A stretch of DNA of 38,869 nucleotides from Legionella steigerwaltii (GCF_001468065.1 NZ_LNYZ01000030.1:1-38869); one strand, 5' to 3'. Numbered from the stretch's first letter, positions 15,812 through 25,316 are shown. Notes: generated by a model from the sequence alone, not told the origin. Made by a program: numbers and translations.

Positions 15812-17008
15812 CTATTTTTGGTAGCTTGAAACCAGTCGAATATTGATTAAATTGGAAATATGCTTCAATTGATCACACAGTTTGTGAAGAGATTCTTTGG
15901 GGCCAGATATATCGATAAGGTTCACAGCAATTGGTCCACGTGATTTATTTTCCATCTGTTCAATATTGTATCCAAGTTTTGATATGTTCTGAGTGATTTT
16001 ACCCATAGCCCCCGGAATATTTTTATTGATAGCCAGTAGACGGTAACAATTAGATATTTGAGTAGCAGAGAGGGATATATTAGGAAAATTAATCGAATAC
16101 TCGATAATTCCATATTCCAGATAATTACAAATATTGCGAATTACCATTTCTGCTGCAGTCTGTTCTGCTTCCTGTGTGCTTGCTCCCAAATGGGGAAAGC
16201 ACAAGACACTTGGGTGTCCAGCTAAATTAACTGTTGGAAAATCGGTAATATAGCCCATGAGATTCTGATTATTCAATTGTTGCAAAATAGCTGCTTCACT
16301 TACTATTTGTTCGCGAGAGAAATTAAGTAAAAGGGTATGCGGTTTAACAAGCGTAATATTTTCTTCATTAATTAAATGTGTGGTAGTCGTATTTAAAGGG
16401 ATATGCAGCGTAATAATATCTGCATGGACAAGCAACTCATTCATATCCAAGACTTTTTCAACCCCGGGCATCAATGCGAGCGCATTAGTTAGGGTCATGT
16501 TGGTATCAAAACCCAATACCTTCATGCCTAAAGCCAGTCCTGCATTAGCTACTTTAACGCCGATAGTACCTAAACCAATGACGCCTAATGTTTTACCTGA
16601 AATCTCATGGCCAACAAATTTCTTCTTTTTAGTTTCTATTTCTCGACTTAATGATTGATTATTTTCTTTTGACAACTCAGTAATAAAGGTGCGGGTTTCA
16701 TCTAAATGCCTGTAACCCATTATCATGGCAGCCATCACCAATTCTTTGACAGCATTGGCATTTGCTCCAGGAGCATAAAATACTGGGATACCCAAATGTG
16801 TAAGTACCTCAACAGGGATATTGTCCGTACCTGTGCCAGCTCGGGCAACTGCCTTTAAGTTTTTGTCAAACGGGTGCTCATGTAATTTATGAGAACGTAC
16901 TAAAATAACATCAGGATCAATAGGGTTAAGGCCTAATTGATAAAGATCAGGATGAAATAAACTTAAGCCTTGAGGTGATATATTATCAAGAACCTGAATA
17001 GTGAACAT
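15812..17008 (-). CDS. serA: D-3-phosphoglycerate dehydrogenase-like, with C-terminal ACT-type domain
   Basis: This is a 2-hydroxyacid dehydrogenase of about 398 residues. It has substrate-binding ARAGTGTDNIP, the NAD motif GLGTIG (145-150), catalytic-region NFSREQIV (Arg232) and His273 in FPHLGAST. The tail after about residue 310 fits a regulatory ACT domain. SerA oxidises 3-phosphoglycerate in the first step of serine synthesis. Start: the second ATG (17008) has AAGGGG seven bases upstream, while the ATG at 17014 is only one base from it. It overlaps the preceding phosphatase gene by 23 bases, which suggests translational coupling. Specificity for phosphoglycerate is inferred from family and neighbour. 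Confidence 0.8.
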   Translation of the reverse strand: MFTIQVLDNISPQGLSLFHPDLYQLGLNPIDPDVILVRSHKLHEHPFDKNLKAVARAGTGTDNIPVEVLTHLGIPVFYAPGANANAVKELVMAAMIMGYRHLDETRTFITELSKENNQSLSREIETKKKKFVGHEISGKTLGVIGLGTIGVKVANAGLALGMKVLGFDTNMTLTNALALMPGVEKVLDMNELLVHADIITLHIPLNTTTTHLINEENITLVKPHTLLLNFSREQIVSEAAILQQLNNQNLMGYITDFPTVNLAGHPSVLCFPHLGASTQEAEQTAAEMVIRNICNYLEYGIIEYSINFPNISLSATQISNCYRLLAINKNIPGAMGKITQNISKLGYNIEQMENKSRGPIAVNLIDISGPKESLHKLCDQLKHISNLINIRLVSSYQK

Positions 17009-17780
17009 GGTCATTCCCCTTGATCAGAACAACAGAATTGTAAATTTCCGTAAGTCCTTGCTCATAATATGCATAGTCTTGTGAAGACAACTGTCTCAAC
17101 TCGTCTTGTGTTAATCCCAAAGGAATTATTGGGTAAAAGCTTGTATTGGTGATATAAAAATTGGTATGGTTTTTCACCCATTCTTTAGGGCTTAGACCAG
17201 CAAAACCAATAAATCGGGTTACTGTTTCTCGAGCCTCCCAGTCACTCATTCCATCACCAACTAATAAGGAACGCTCACCGGGTTTCAGTACTGAGGCAAT
17301 TTCTAGGGCTTTACCATTGCCTTGGGTCATATTGCTCCGCTCATCAAACCCTTGATAGTTGCCTTCTTCATCAAAAGAAACTTCCACCGCAAGGACATTA
17401 CTTGGGGGAATACCTAACATTTGCGCAAATGGGACAACTGCCGCTTTAATTCCTGCAGAAATGATGTAAATTTTTTTATGCAAACGATGCAATAACTGGA
17501 TGAGTTCTTGTGCTCCAGGAGCTGTATGTTGCTTATAGTGTTCTGCTAATTCCTCAACCTGTTTGCGTGTGGGCTGAACATAGACCAAACGCTGCCGATA
17601 ATCATCGGGCGTCATGCCGGTCTTTCCCATACATCGTGCAGTAATCTGGTGTACTTGTTGTGCAACGCCATTCATCGTTGCAAGTACATTAATCCCCTCA
17701 ATCAGGGAAAGGGTCCCATCACAGTCGAAGAAAAAAGAATCAATCGGGACGTTTAAAGCCCAGGGATTTCTATTATCCAT
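16986..17780 (-). CDS. HAD-family phosphatase, phosphoserine phosphatase-like
   Basis: The 264-residue protein has the HAD motif I FFFDCDGTLS (Asp19, Asp21), motif II IISAG (Ser108), Lys in NGKALEIA, and motif IV GDGMSDWEA. This is the arrangement of SerB-type phosphatases, which dephosphorylate phosphoserine. The cap region between motifs I and II carries an Arg/Lys-rich helical segment as in that group. Start ATG 17780 has AAGGGTGG seven bases upstream. It is the first gene of an overlapping pair with the serA-like gene, which supports the serine-pathway assignment. The transaminase SerC is not adjacent. A sugar phosphatase cannot be excluded. Confidence 0.75.
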   Translation of the reverse strand: MDNRNPWALNVPIDSFFFDCDGTLSLIEGINVLATMNGVAQQVHQITARCMGKTGMTPDDYRQRLVYVQPTRKQVEELAEHYKQHTAPGAQELIQLLHRLHKKIYIISAGIKAAVVPFAQMLGIPPSNVLAVEVSFDEEGNYQGFDERSNMTQGNGKALEIASVLKPGERSLLVGDGMSDWEARETVTRFIGFAGLSPKEWVKNHTNFYITNTSFYPIIPLGLTQDELRQLSSQDYAYYEQGLTEIYNSVVLIKGNDHVHYSGS

Positions 17781-17812
17781 GAATAATCCACCCTTATTTT
17801 TAAACGCAAATT

Positions 17813-17955
17813 AGGGGCTGCTTACAATTCTAGTATCTTGGCCTCAATGCTGTGATTTTATGTGCTCCGATACTCACATACTTCGTGTATGCTGCGTTTC
17901 GGAGCACATAAAATCACAGCATTAGGGCTCAAGCTAGCGAATTGTAAACGCCCCT
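17813..17955. repeat. 143-bp palindromic element with 25-bp perfect core arms
   Basis: Perfect 25-bp arms at 17846-17870 and 17899-17923 encode a hairpin (core TGTGATTTTATGTGCTCCGA). The outer ends AGGGGC (17813-17818) and GCCCCT (17950-17955) and an internal TTACAATTC/GAATTGTAA pair extend the symmetry with interruptions. It lies between the divergent serB-like and mgtC-like genes, so it may influence both promoters. Structure and ends suggest a MITE-like element without coding capacity. Confidence 0.85.
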
Positions 17956-18076
17956 ACTTAAATTAGGTATAGATGTACTATAATCCATTTATTAAGAAGA
18001 TTTCAATTTAGTAAATACCGCCAATGCCTGGAACGTAGTGCGAACTTATAAAAATAGAGCCAGGGAAGTGTGCATT

Positions 18077-19318
18077 ATGTTAGAGATACTGACATCATTT
18101 ATTATATCGCTTCTGATTGGGCTTCTGATTGGCATTGAGCGTGAACGTAGCCATCCAGAAGGGGCTCAATTTATTGGTGTTAGAACATTCACCCTATTAT
18201 CGATTCTGGGAACTTTAATTGCCACCATTAACCAAACTGGACTAACGATTACTGCAAGTGCTTTTGTGTTTGGTATATTACTGCTCAATTATTTTCAAAT
18301 CAGTACGAATCAAAGGAAAAACAGTACTATTGGTGCTTTAACAGAGATTACTGCAGGCGTTATTTTTTGTCTTGGTTATATGGTACCTAGCTTGCCTTTA
18401 GTAGCAATTACCCTGAGCGCTATCATTTTACTCATACTGATTGAACGAAAAAGACTCCATCTTTTGGCGCGGAAAAAATTCAAACCCCATGAAATGGAAA
18501 CCGTAATTGTATTGGTCATTTTTACTTTGGGAATTCTGCCGCTTCTTCCTGATCGAACGATTGATCCTTGGCAGTTTTTTAATCCCAAAGCGTTTGGTTT
18601 ATTGATTGCAACGGTTGCTGGTATTCAATTGTGTGGTTATGTCGCAATCCATCTATTTGGCGAACGTTTAGGCATTCCATTAAGCGGTTTTATGGGGGGA
18701 TTGGTTTCGAGTACTGCTGTTTTTGCCCAAGTCCACAACACATTAAAAAAATACCCTCAGTCGGTGTCTGCTATTTTAGCTTCTGGCCTGCTTGCTACAG
18801 TGGCAATGCTGGTTGATGTGATTATTATCATTTTTGTCGCTTCACCAATTTTACTGGTTTCAATTATTGGACCACTCATAGCGATGATGAGCACAGGAAT
18901 TCTACTCACAGTGATTTTGCTTCGTAATCAAAAAAAAACAAAGCATGATTTTACTTTATTAGCTATGCCGCTGAATTTGTTATCAATACTACGTACTTCG
19001 ATTCTTATTGGATTATTGTTACTACTTGTGGCTATGGCAAAACGCATCGTTTCAATTCAAGGGGTGTTATTGATTTCATTTTTGGGTGGACTCCTTGAAA
19101 TTCATGGTATTTCTTTAGCAACTGCTTTACTTTATTTGGGAGAAAAAGTGCAACTCGATCAAGCATCTTTGATGCTGTATGCTGCGATCGGGGCTAGTTT
19201 TATATCTAAAATAGTGCTTTTATGGAGTTTGACCCCCATGCGTTTTGCTTTGCAATCTACATTATTATTACTTGGCATGCTTGTAAGCGGTGGGCTAGTT
19301 TATTGGTTTATGTCGTGA
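18077..19318 (+). CDS. MgtC/SapB-type membrane protein with DUF4010 domain
   Basis: The 413-residue protein is almost entirely hydrophobic, with roughly a dozen membrane spans. The N-terminal part carries the MgtC/SapB signature LIGLLIGIERER followed by FIGVRTFTLLSILGT. The C-terminal half (from about residue 185, with LSGFMGGLVSSTAVFA) matches DUF4010. The function of the two-domain form is not established. MgtC itself is linked to survival in low magnesium and in macrophages. Start: ATG 18077 with AGGGA upstream is preferred over the in-frame GTG at 18038. Inner-membrane location. Divergent from the serine genes. Confidence 0.85.
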   Translation: MLEILTSFIISLLIGLLIGIERERSHPEGAQFIGVRTFTLLSILGTLIATINQTGLTITASAFVFGILLLNYFQISTNQRKNSTIGALTEITAGVIFCLGYMVPSLPLVAITLSAIILLILIERKRLHLLARKKFKPHEMETVIVLVIFTLGILPLLPDRTIDPWQFFNPKAFGLLIATVAGIQLCGYVAIHLFGERLGIPLSGFMGGLVSSTAVFAQVHNTLKKYPQSVSAILASGLLATVAMLVDVIIIIFVASPILLVSIIGPLIAMMSTGILLTVILLRNQKKTKHDFTLLAMPLNLLSILRTSILIGLLLLLVAMAKRIVSIQGVLLISFLGGLLEIHGISLATALLYLGEKVQLDQASLMLYAAIGASFISKIVLLWSLTPMRFALQSTLLLLGMLVSGGLVYWFMS

Positions 19319-19434
19319 GCAGTAAGAGTCATTTTTTTCTTTAGGGGATACCTGCAAATTCTGAGCTATTTACTAAAAAATCATTTGAACAAGTCTATAC
19401 TTGGAGTAATGATAGGTTCAGGAAAGGAATGCTC

Positions 19435-20100
19435 ATGGATACCTATACTACAGACATTCAACATCCCGTAACAATTCCCAGTAAAAATGTTTATCTGAAT
19501 GGTTTTTTATTTATACCTGAAGAAGCGAAAGGGATTGTGATTTTTGTACATGGAAGTGGAAGCAGTCGATTCAGTAATCGCAACCAATATGTGGCAAGTA
19601 CTTTGAATGAAGGGGAATACGCTACTTTGCTCTTTGATCTGCTTACATCACAAGAAGACATCATTGATAATGTGACTCGCGAATTCCGTTTTGATGTTCA
19701 TTTATTAGCTTCTCGACTTATTGATGTCATTCATTGGTGTACAAAGGAATTAGCAGCATACCATTTCCCAATCGGTTTATTTGGATCAAGCACAGGAGGT
19801 GGGGCGGCACTTGTAGCAGCAGCACAAGAACCTAAGTTCATCAATGCGATCGTATCTCGTGGTGGCAGACCCGATTTGGCAAGAAATTATTTACCTCAAG
19901 TCAAAACACCTACTTTACTTATTGTCGGAGGTTATGATGATGTGGTGATTGATCTCAATCAGCAAGCAATGTCACAAATGAACTGCATCACCCAATTGAA
20001 AATAGTCCCTGAGGCGACGCATTTATTTGAAGAGCCTGGAAAATTAAGTGAGGTAGCGGATTTAGCCAAAAAATGGTTTGACCAGTATTGTGTTAAATAA
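19435..20100 (+). CDS. Alpha/beta hydrolase, dienelactone hydrolase type
   Basis: The 221-residue hydrolase has an oxyanion segment FVHGSGSS, nucleophile motif GSSTGGG (Ser119), acid GGYDD (Asp168/169) and His196 in EATHLFE. Start: of two in-frame ATGs, 19435 is preferred because AAAGGA lies six bases before it and directly abuts the one at 19429. It is followed 47 bases later by an erythromycin-esterase-family gene. Hydrolases of this type often neighbour that family and phosphoribosyltransferases in other bacteria. The substrate is unknown. Cytoplasmic. Confidence 0.8.
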   Translation: MDTYTTDIQHPVTIPSKNVYLNGFLFIPEEAKGIVIFVHGSGSSRFSNRNQYVASTLNEGEYATLLFDLLTSQEDIIDNVTREFRFDVHLLASRLIDVIHWCTKELAAYHFPIGLFGSSTGGGAALVAAAQEPKFINAIVSRGGRPDLARNYLPQVKTPTLLIVGGYDDVVIDLNQQAMSQMNCITQLKIVPEATHLFEEPGKLSEVADLAKKWFDQYCVK

Positions 20101-20147
20101 TAGGTTTCTTTGGAAACGCATTACAAAGAGAAGTGCGAGGAGGCCTC

Positions 20148-21464
20148 ATGAACAAGGACGCTTTACAAAAACTGATTGATGAACTCGATAATACAGTAGT
20201 TCCTTTGGAAGTCCAAAATGAACATTATGATGCGGTGCTTGAGCAAATAGGAAATGCCCGTTTTGTGATGATTGGTGAAGCATCTCATGGAACGCATGAA
20301 TTTTATCAAGCACGTATTAAAATATCTCAGCGTCTTATTAAAGAGCATGGTTTTATGGCGATCGCGATTGAAGGAGATTGGCCTGATGCTCATCGTGTCC
20401 ATCGGTATTTACAAGGTGAAGGAAGTGCAACCCATAGTGAGCAAGCGCTGGATAATTTTCAGCGATTCCCAATTTGGATGTGGCGAAATACTACTCTCCC
20501 TCCATTCCTTAGTTGGCTACGTCAATACAATGATCATTTACCTGCAGAAAAAAAAATTGGATTTTATGGTCTTGATTTATACAGTTTGAACTCCTCCATG
20601 CAAGCAGTCATTAATTTCTTAGACAAAGTCGACCCTGATGCGGCCCAGCGTGCGAAGCAGCGTTATGCGTGTTTTGATCATTTGCATCAGGATCCGCAGA
20701 TGTATGGTTATTTAATTAATGCTGGAATTAAAAAGGCCTGTATCCATGAAGCGGTGGCCCAATTAGTTGAATTACAGCATCGAGCTTTTGAATACCTGCA
20801 TCGTGATGGGATAGCGGTTGAGGACGAATACTTTTTTGCAACTCAAAATGCTCGGCTGGTAAAAAATGCAGAAAACTATTATCGCTCCATGTTAGAAGGA
20901 AGGGTTTCTACCTGGAATATTCGAGATCAACATATGGCAGAAACACTTAATGTGTTAGCTGATCATTTAGAAACACGATTCAATCAACCTGCCAAAATTA
21001 TCATTTGGGCGCATAATTCACATATAGGTGATTCGCGGGCAACTGAAATGGGAGAACGTAATGAATTTAATTTGGGACAGTTAGTACGAGAACAACATGA
21101 TAGAGATTCTTATTCTCTTGGTTTTTCTACTTATGAAGGAACCGTCATGGCTGCATCTGATTGGGGAAGCTCTGGAGAGAAAAAGCAAGTCAGACCTGGT
21201 ATGTCTGGTAGCTTTGAAGAATTATTTCATCACTTGAAGTACAAGAATTTTTTCTTGAATTTAATAGATAATGAGAAACTGGAGCGTTACTTAAATATTC
21301 CACGCTTACAACGGGCTATAGGAGTGGTTTATCTTCCAGAGACTGAGCGTTTTAGCCATTATTTTTTTACACATTTGCCTTATCAGTTCGATGGGCTAAT
21401 TCATTTTGATAAAACAAGGGCATTACAGCCTTTAAGTCAAGAACAGTTCGTCACTGATAAATAA
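20148..21464 (+). CDS. Erythromycin esterase family protein
   Basis: The 438-residue protein matches the EreA/EreB superfamily: GEASHGTHEFY (Glu44, His47 near the catalytic site), AIEGDWPDA (Glu75), MWRN, and the C-terminal-half AHNSHIGDSRATEMG. Ere enzymes open macrolide lactones, but most chromosomal members have unknown natural substrates, so antibiotic resistance should not be assumed. Start: ATG 20148, with GAGGAGG four bases upstream; an in-frame GTG at 20133 lies before that site. Probably an operon with the upstream alpha/beta hydrolase. It converges on the ankyrin gene with only 11 bases between stops. Confidence 0.85.
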   Translation: MNKDALQKLIDELDNTVVPLEVQNEHYDAVLEQIGNARFVMIGEASHGTHEFYQARIKISQRLIKEHGFMAIAIEGDWPDAHRVHRYLQGEGSATHSEQALDNFQRFPIWMWRNTTLPPFLSWLRQYNDHLPAEKKIGFYGLDLYSLNSSMQAVINFLDKVDPDAAQRAKQRYACFDHLHQDPQMYGYLINAGIKKACIHEAVAQLVELQHRAFEYLHRDGIAVEDEYFFATQNARLVKNAENYYRSMLEGRVSTWNIRDQHMAETLNVLADHLETRFNQPAKIIIWAHNSHIGDSRATEMGERNEFNLGQLVREQHDRDSYSLGFSTYEGTVMAASDWGSSGEKKQVRPGMSGSFEELFHHLKYKNFFLNLIDNEKLERYLNIPRLQRAIGVVYLPETERFSHYFFTHLPYQFDGLIHFDKTRALQPLSQEQFVTDK

Positions 21465-21475
21465 ATGAGGAATTC

Positions 21476-22438
21476 TTAGGTTAAATATCTGTGAGCTCCT
21501 TTGTTGAGGAGTAATTCTTGAATATTAGGGTTACCATTTCTTGCTTCTGCTGCCAACATTAAGGGGGTTCTTCCATCTTGATCGCGCGCATTAATGTCTG
21601 GCGCTTTTTGGCAACATAATTCAATTATCTCACGGGTTCCGAAAAGAACCGCATAGTGAAGAGGAGATTTCCCTTCAGCATCAGTTAATGCTGCGCCATT
21701 TTTTATATCCAGTAACAAACGGACAAGATTAGGACGTTGATTTAAGATGGCGGTATGAATTGGATATACTCCATAATTATTTGCAAGAAATGCAAGTTCG
21801 GTACTTTCTTCTAAAAGATTTTTTGCCAGGTTATAAAATCCATAAGCCGCTATGATATGTAAAATGGAGTCGCCGCTTCTATCTTGATGTTTCATTACTC
21901 CAGGCGTTTCATGTTTTAACACATGAAATAGTTCTTCTTTTTTATGCAGGAGATTTTCTTCATAAGAAACTGGAACTAGAAGTGCGCTGTAAATAGGCAA
22001 TTGAAGTTCATTATTTGTTTTTTGCGCATCAGCACCTTTAGCTAATAAAATTTTAACTGTATGGACATGTCCCTTAACTGCTGCTAAATGCAAGGCTGTC
22101 ATCCCAAAAGTATTTGCCTCATTCCATGCTTCTTTAGGTAGGATTAAGTTGTTAAGATAACGGTCATATCCTTGATAAGCAGCAAATTGAATCGTATTCA
22201 TATTTTTGAACTCAAGGACTTCGTTTTTGTCTTTTGATATTTGTGGCAAAAAATTTTCCAAATATTCTTTTGCTAAATTGAGATAGTGTTTGTACTGTAC
22301 GTCTGGATCACCAGAATAAGAAATATCAGTAGAAATATGGTGATGGCACCAATGTTTCAATTTATGAAGTTGCTCTGGATTACCTTGCTCCGGAGCCAAT
22401 TGCAGCTCAATGCACAGTTTTTCAAAGTGAATAGGCAT
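21476..22438 (-). CDS. Ankyrin-repeat protein, candidate Dot/Icm effector
   Basis: The 320-residue protein has an N-terminal helical region (1-80), then ankyrin repeats: MNTIQFAAYQG (80-90), FGMTALHLAAVKGH (111-124), DSILHIIAAYGF (190-201), GVYPIHTAILNQ (223-234), GKSPLHYAVLFG (256-267) and GRTPLMLAAEAR (289-300). Ankyrin proteins in Legionella frequently act as type IVB-secreted effectors that bind host proteins, so this is inferred to be one. No catalytic motif or signal peptide is seen. Start ATG 22438 follows AGAGGA. It lies just downstream of the kinase gene on the same strand, 88 bases away. Confidence 0.82.
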   Translation of the reverse strand: MPIHFEKLCIELQLAPEQGNPEQLHKLKHWCHHHISTDISYSGDPDVQYKHYLNLAKEYLENFLPQISKDKNEVLEFKNMNTIQFAAYQGYDRYLNNLILPKEAWNEANTFGMTALHLAAVKGHVHTVKILLAKGADAQKTNNELQLPIYSALLVPVSYEENLLHKKEELFHVLKHETPGVMKHQDRSGDSILHIIAAYGFYNLAKNLLEESTELAFLANNYGVYPIHTAILNQRPNLVRLLLDIKNGAALTDAEGKSPLHYAVLFGTREIIELCCQKAPDINARDQDGRTPLMLAAEARNGNPNIQELLLNKGAHRYLT

Positions 22439-22526
22439 GTTGTCCTCTCAATAACACTTCCTTCTTAAAGTTAACTAAATTTCCTGAGTTTTTAGAGTCC
22501 AATAAATTCTTCCATGAATTAAATAA

Positions 22527-25316
22527 TCATATTTGCATTCCTCCTATATTCTGATTCTGATTGTGCTGTATCTCTTCTTTGGGAATCAGCTCTTTAAACT
22601 TCATTTTAAATTTTATAAAAGCTTTTGCCGCATTTGATTCGTCAATTTGGCCATCTCCTGTTAAGACCAGGCTAGGGCCAAATAAGACGTTGCGGCGTCT
22701 TGCAAGTTCTTGCTGGACTTCTGCTCCAAGTGCATTGTTTTTAAGAATGTCTCCTCTCTGATCGATAGGGATCTTAGCCATTGCATCTTCAACTCGTTGT
22801 ACTTTTTGAGTACTGTTTCTTTTTTTGAGTTTATCTATAGCCTCTTTTACCCCATTTATTACTGGGTCCGCTTCCATTTTAGATAAGGCATCACTGAATT
22901 CTTGTTTTATTTGCTTCATCCTATCTAGATCACCTGCGGCATCCTTAAATTCTTGTTTTTTAGTTTTAATATAAGTGGACATTTTTTCATCATTTTTACC
23001 AAATTGATATGCCTTTAATTTATTCCCAATAACTTCAAATTCAGTTTCTATTAAGAGTGTCTGTACTTCTTCTTTTGTTTTAAAGTGATTGAGTTGATCT
23101 TGTCGCTTTATTATTACGCTGTCTGGGATTGGACCTGATCTAGATTCTTTATATCGTCCTAAAACATCATAAGCTTCGCGTTTTACAGAAGTTAACTCCA
23201 TTTCAGGCAAGCGATCCTCCAATTCCTTTTTAATCATGTGCACGTCATCTATATTTTGTGCCTTATTTAAGGAATTTTGATTTTTTTGAATAAAATCATC
23301 TATTTTTTGAGTATGATACCCTTTTTTGTATTGATAAAATTGTTTAAATTGATCCAAAAGATCGCGGCATTCATTTTTTGCTGCAGCCAACGCTATTTCC
23401 GATAAAGTAGCGCTCAATTCATTTTTAATCTGTTCAACTTTTTCTACATCCAGTTCATTTTCAATGAGTGTTTGTTTTTCTAAAATGAGTGCGTCTATTT
23501 CTTGATCATTGTCACCCTTTTTGTATCGCTTCAATTCTTCAAAAATATCCTGGCAATCCTTCTTTGTAGATGTCAGCTTTGTTATTGCTTCGATTATGTT
23601 TGGATTATTTTTTATATGGTTTAGGGTTTCATTTAATTCCTTTTTAATGCCCACTATTTCATCTACATCAATTGTTTCATCGATTTTTTTTAATTTTTTC
23701 TCCATAAACTCAGTCAGTTCTTGGTTATTTCCGCTGTATTTGTATTTTTTTAACTCCTCCAAAATTTCATGACATTCTTTCTTTTCAGATGCTAGTTTTG
23801 TTATTGCTTCGTTTGTGTGTTGATCCTCTTTTAGGTAGGTTAGCGCTCCATCTAATTCTTTTTTAATACCGTTAATCACATCTACATCTTGTACCTCATT
23901 AATTATTTTTATTTTTTCTTCAATAAATGCAGTAAGTTTTTCGATATTTTCACTGTACTTATATTTTTCTAGTTCGTGCAAAACTTCATGACATTCCTTT
24001 TTAGCAGACGTTAGCTCCATTGATTTTTTTATTTGTTTCATTCGAGTCACTGCTTCCTCGACTGAAATTCGTTGTGCAGGATCTGATTTGACTAAATCTT
24101 CGATTAGTTTTTTTAATGCTTGCCCTTCTTCGGTTGCAAAAACTGTTGCTTCGAAATTGAACTTTGTTCCGTCAGGGGGAAGTTTAAAAGTATGCTGGTG
24201 ACCGGTTAAATAATTATACAGGTTTTTTCCGAGCGTATAAGCATGTGCCTTCTCTGCTGAGTGCCTTCCTGGCCCCCATTCGGGGGGTCTATTTTGTCCA
24301 GATCCTTGAAGAGTAAACCAATCATTAGACCAGGCATCGTCCATAACCATATTTCCTTCATCATCCAAAGGAAAGAATGCCTTACTATCGGCTATTCGGG
24401 GTGCCATACCCTCAGTAAGCCAATTTGAATTCTTAATATCAGTAAATGCATATCCTTGATTAGAAATATCTTGAAGAATAGTTCCCATTTGCGTATAGAT
24501 AGTTAAGGCATTTTGGACTCTAGTAGCATCATCCATTTTTTTCTTTGCCTGACTTTGCAAATCACCTTCCGGAAAAAAATCTGTAATGTATAGGGTTCTT
24601 GTAGGTCCATTACGTTCTGCTACACGAGGGCTTAAAATATCTTTCAGAACGCCTTTACTTAAATCATCCATGGCATTTTTAGGCTGATTTAGACGAGTTT
24701 CTATTTTTAAAACAAATGGATTGCCATTATGGGGCGTAATTTTGATATTGAACGAATTATCTCCTCCTAGCCTAGAGAATGAATGGCTGTTCAGAAACTC
24801 TTGCCACTGAGCATAACCCTCTTCCTGAGGAGCATATAAATTGAGAAGGCTGGCTTTAATATCTGAAAAATCTCTTTCTAAGAAAATAGACTCCATTGTA
24901 TCTACTTTTTCGGGCGACATATTTGCTAGAATTTCAGAAAACGAGCCCCGATCAGGACGTTCTTCTAATTTCCCATTCATTGTTTTTTCTAAAAAATCTG
25001 CCTCGAGTGAGTCAACTCCTAATGTTTTGAAGTGCTTTTGTAGATTTTGAAATAATTGCTTATGAATCTTTTCCCTGTATTCAGGACATGAGGTAACATC
25101 CTTAATTGTTTGTGGTAAATGATTGTCTATATCTTTTTGTTTTAGATAAATTTGATAGAGTCTTTTTAATTTATCCTCTGGCTCAGCTTGATTGTATTGC
25201 TCAATTACATCATTTAACTCTTGAATTCCCTTATTTGCTTGGTCAATAAATTTCTTAAGCTCAGTACTAGGCTTTTCTGGCATTGCAATAGATTCGACTT
25301 TAGGAAATCCGCTCAT
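22527..25316 (-). CDS. Protein-kinase-like effector candidate with tandem helical repeats
   Basis: 929 residues. An N-terminal helical region (1-185) is followed by a kinase-like domain (~190-432): glycine-rich GGDNSF, VAIK-type Lys204 (FVLKIE), catalytic loop FTDIKNSN (Asp293, Lys295, Asn298) and a DFG-equivalent ADS (Asp310). From about 433 to 860 there are at least five tandem units of 60-75 residues with a shared pattern: KKEC at the start, LKKYK, a Phe-Ile/Met-K segment, then DVD-I--IKKEL. The last ~50 residues contain LTGDGQIDESNA. The organisation resembles LegK-type effectors, but I cannot match it to a named one. A consensus promoter precedes it. Start ATG 25316 follows GAGAGGGA. Probably host-targeted. 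Confidence 0.75.
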   Translation of the reverse strand: MSGFPKVESIAMPEKPSTELKKFIDQANKGIQELNDVIEQYNQAEPEDKLKRLYQIYLKQKDIDNHLPQTIKDVTSCPEYREKIHKQLFQNLQKHFKTLGVDSLEADFLEKTMNGKLEERPDRGSFSEILANMSPEKVDTMESIFLERDFSDIKASLLNLYAPQEEGYAQWQEFLNSHSFSRLGGDNSFNIKITPHNGNPFVLKIETRLNQPKNAMDDLSKGVLKDILSPRVAERNGPTRTLYITDFFPEGDLQSQAKKKMDDATRVQNALTIYTQMGTILQDISNQGYAFTDIKNSNWLTEGMAPRIADSKAFFPLDDEGNMVMDDAWSNDWFTLQGSGQNRPPEWGPGRHSAEKAHAYTLGKNLYNYLTGHQHTFKLPPDGTKFNFEATVFATEEGQALKKLIEDLVKSDPAQRISVEEAVTRMKQIKKSMELTSAKKECHEVLHELEKYKYSENIEKLTAFIEEKIKIINEVQDVDVINGIKKELDGALTYLKEDQHTNEAITKLASEKKECHEILEELKKYKYSGNNQELTEFMEKKLKKIDETIDVDEIVGIKKELNETLNHIKNNPNIIEAITKLTSTKKDCQDIFEELKRYKKGDNDQEIDALILEKQTLIENELDVEKVEQIKNELSATLSEIALAAAKNECRDLLDQFKQFYQYKKGYHTQKIDDFIQKNQNSLNKAQNIDDVHMIKKELEDRLPEMELTSVKREAYDVLGRYKESRSGPIPDSVIIKRQDQLNHFKTKEEVQTLLIETEFEVIGNKLKAYQFGKNDEKMSTYIKTKKQEFKDAAGDLDRMKQIKQEFSDALSKMEADPVINGVKEAIDKLKKRNSTQKVQRVEDAMAKIPIDQRGDILKNNALGAEVQQELARRRNVLFGPSLVLTGDGQIDESNAAKAFIKFKMKFKELIPKEEIQHNQNQNIGGMQI

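Noticed and set aside
18038..18076. GTG start 13 codons upstream of the MgtC-like protein
   Set aside because: The extension is polar and not part of the family. The ATG at 18077 has a ribosome binding site and begins directly before the first membrane helix.
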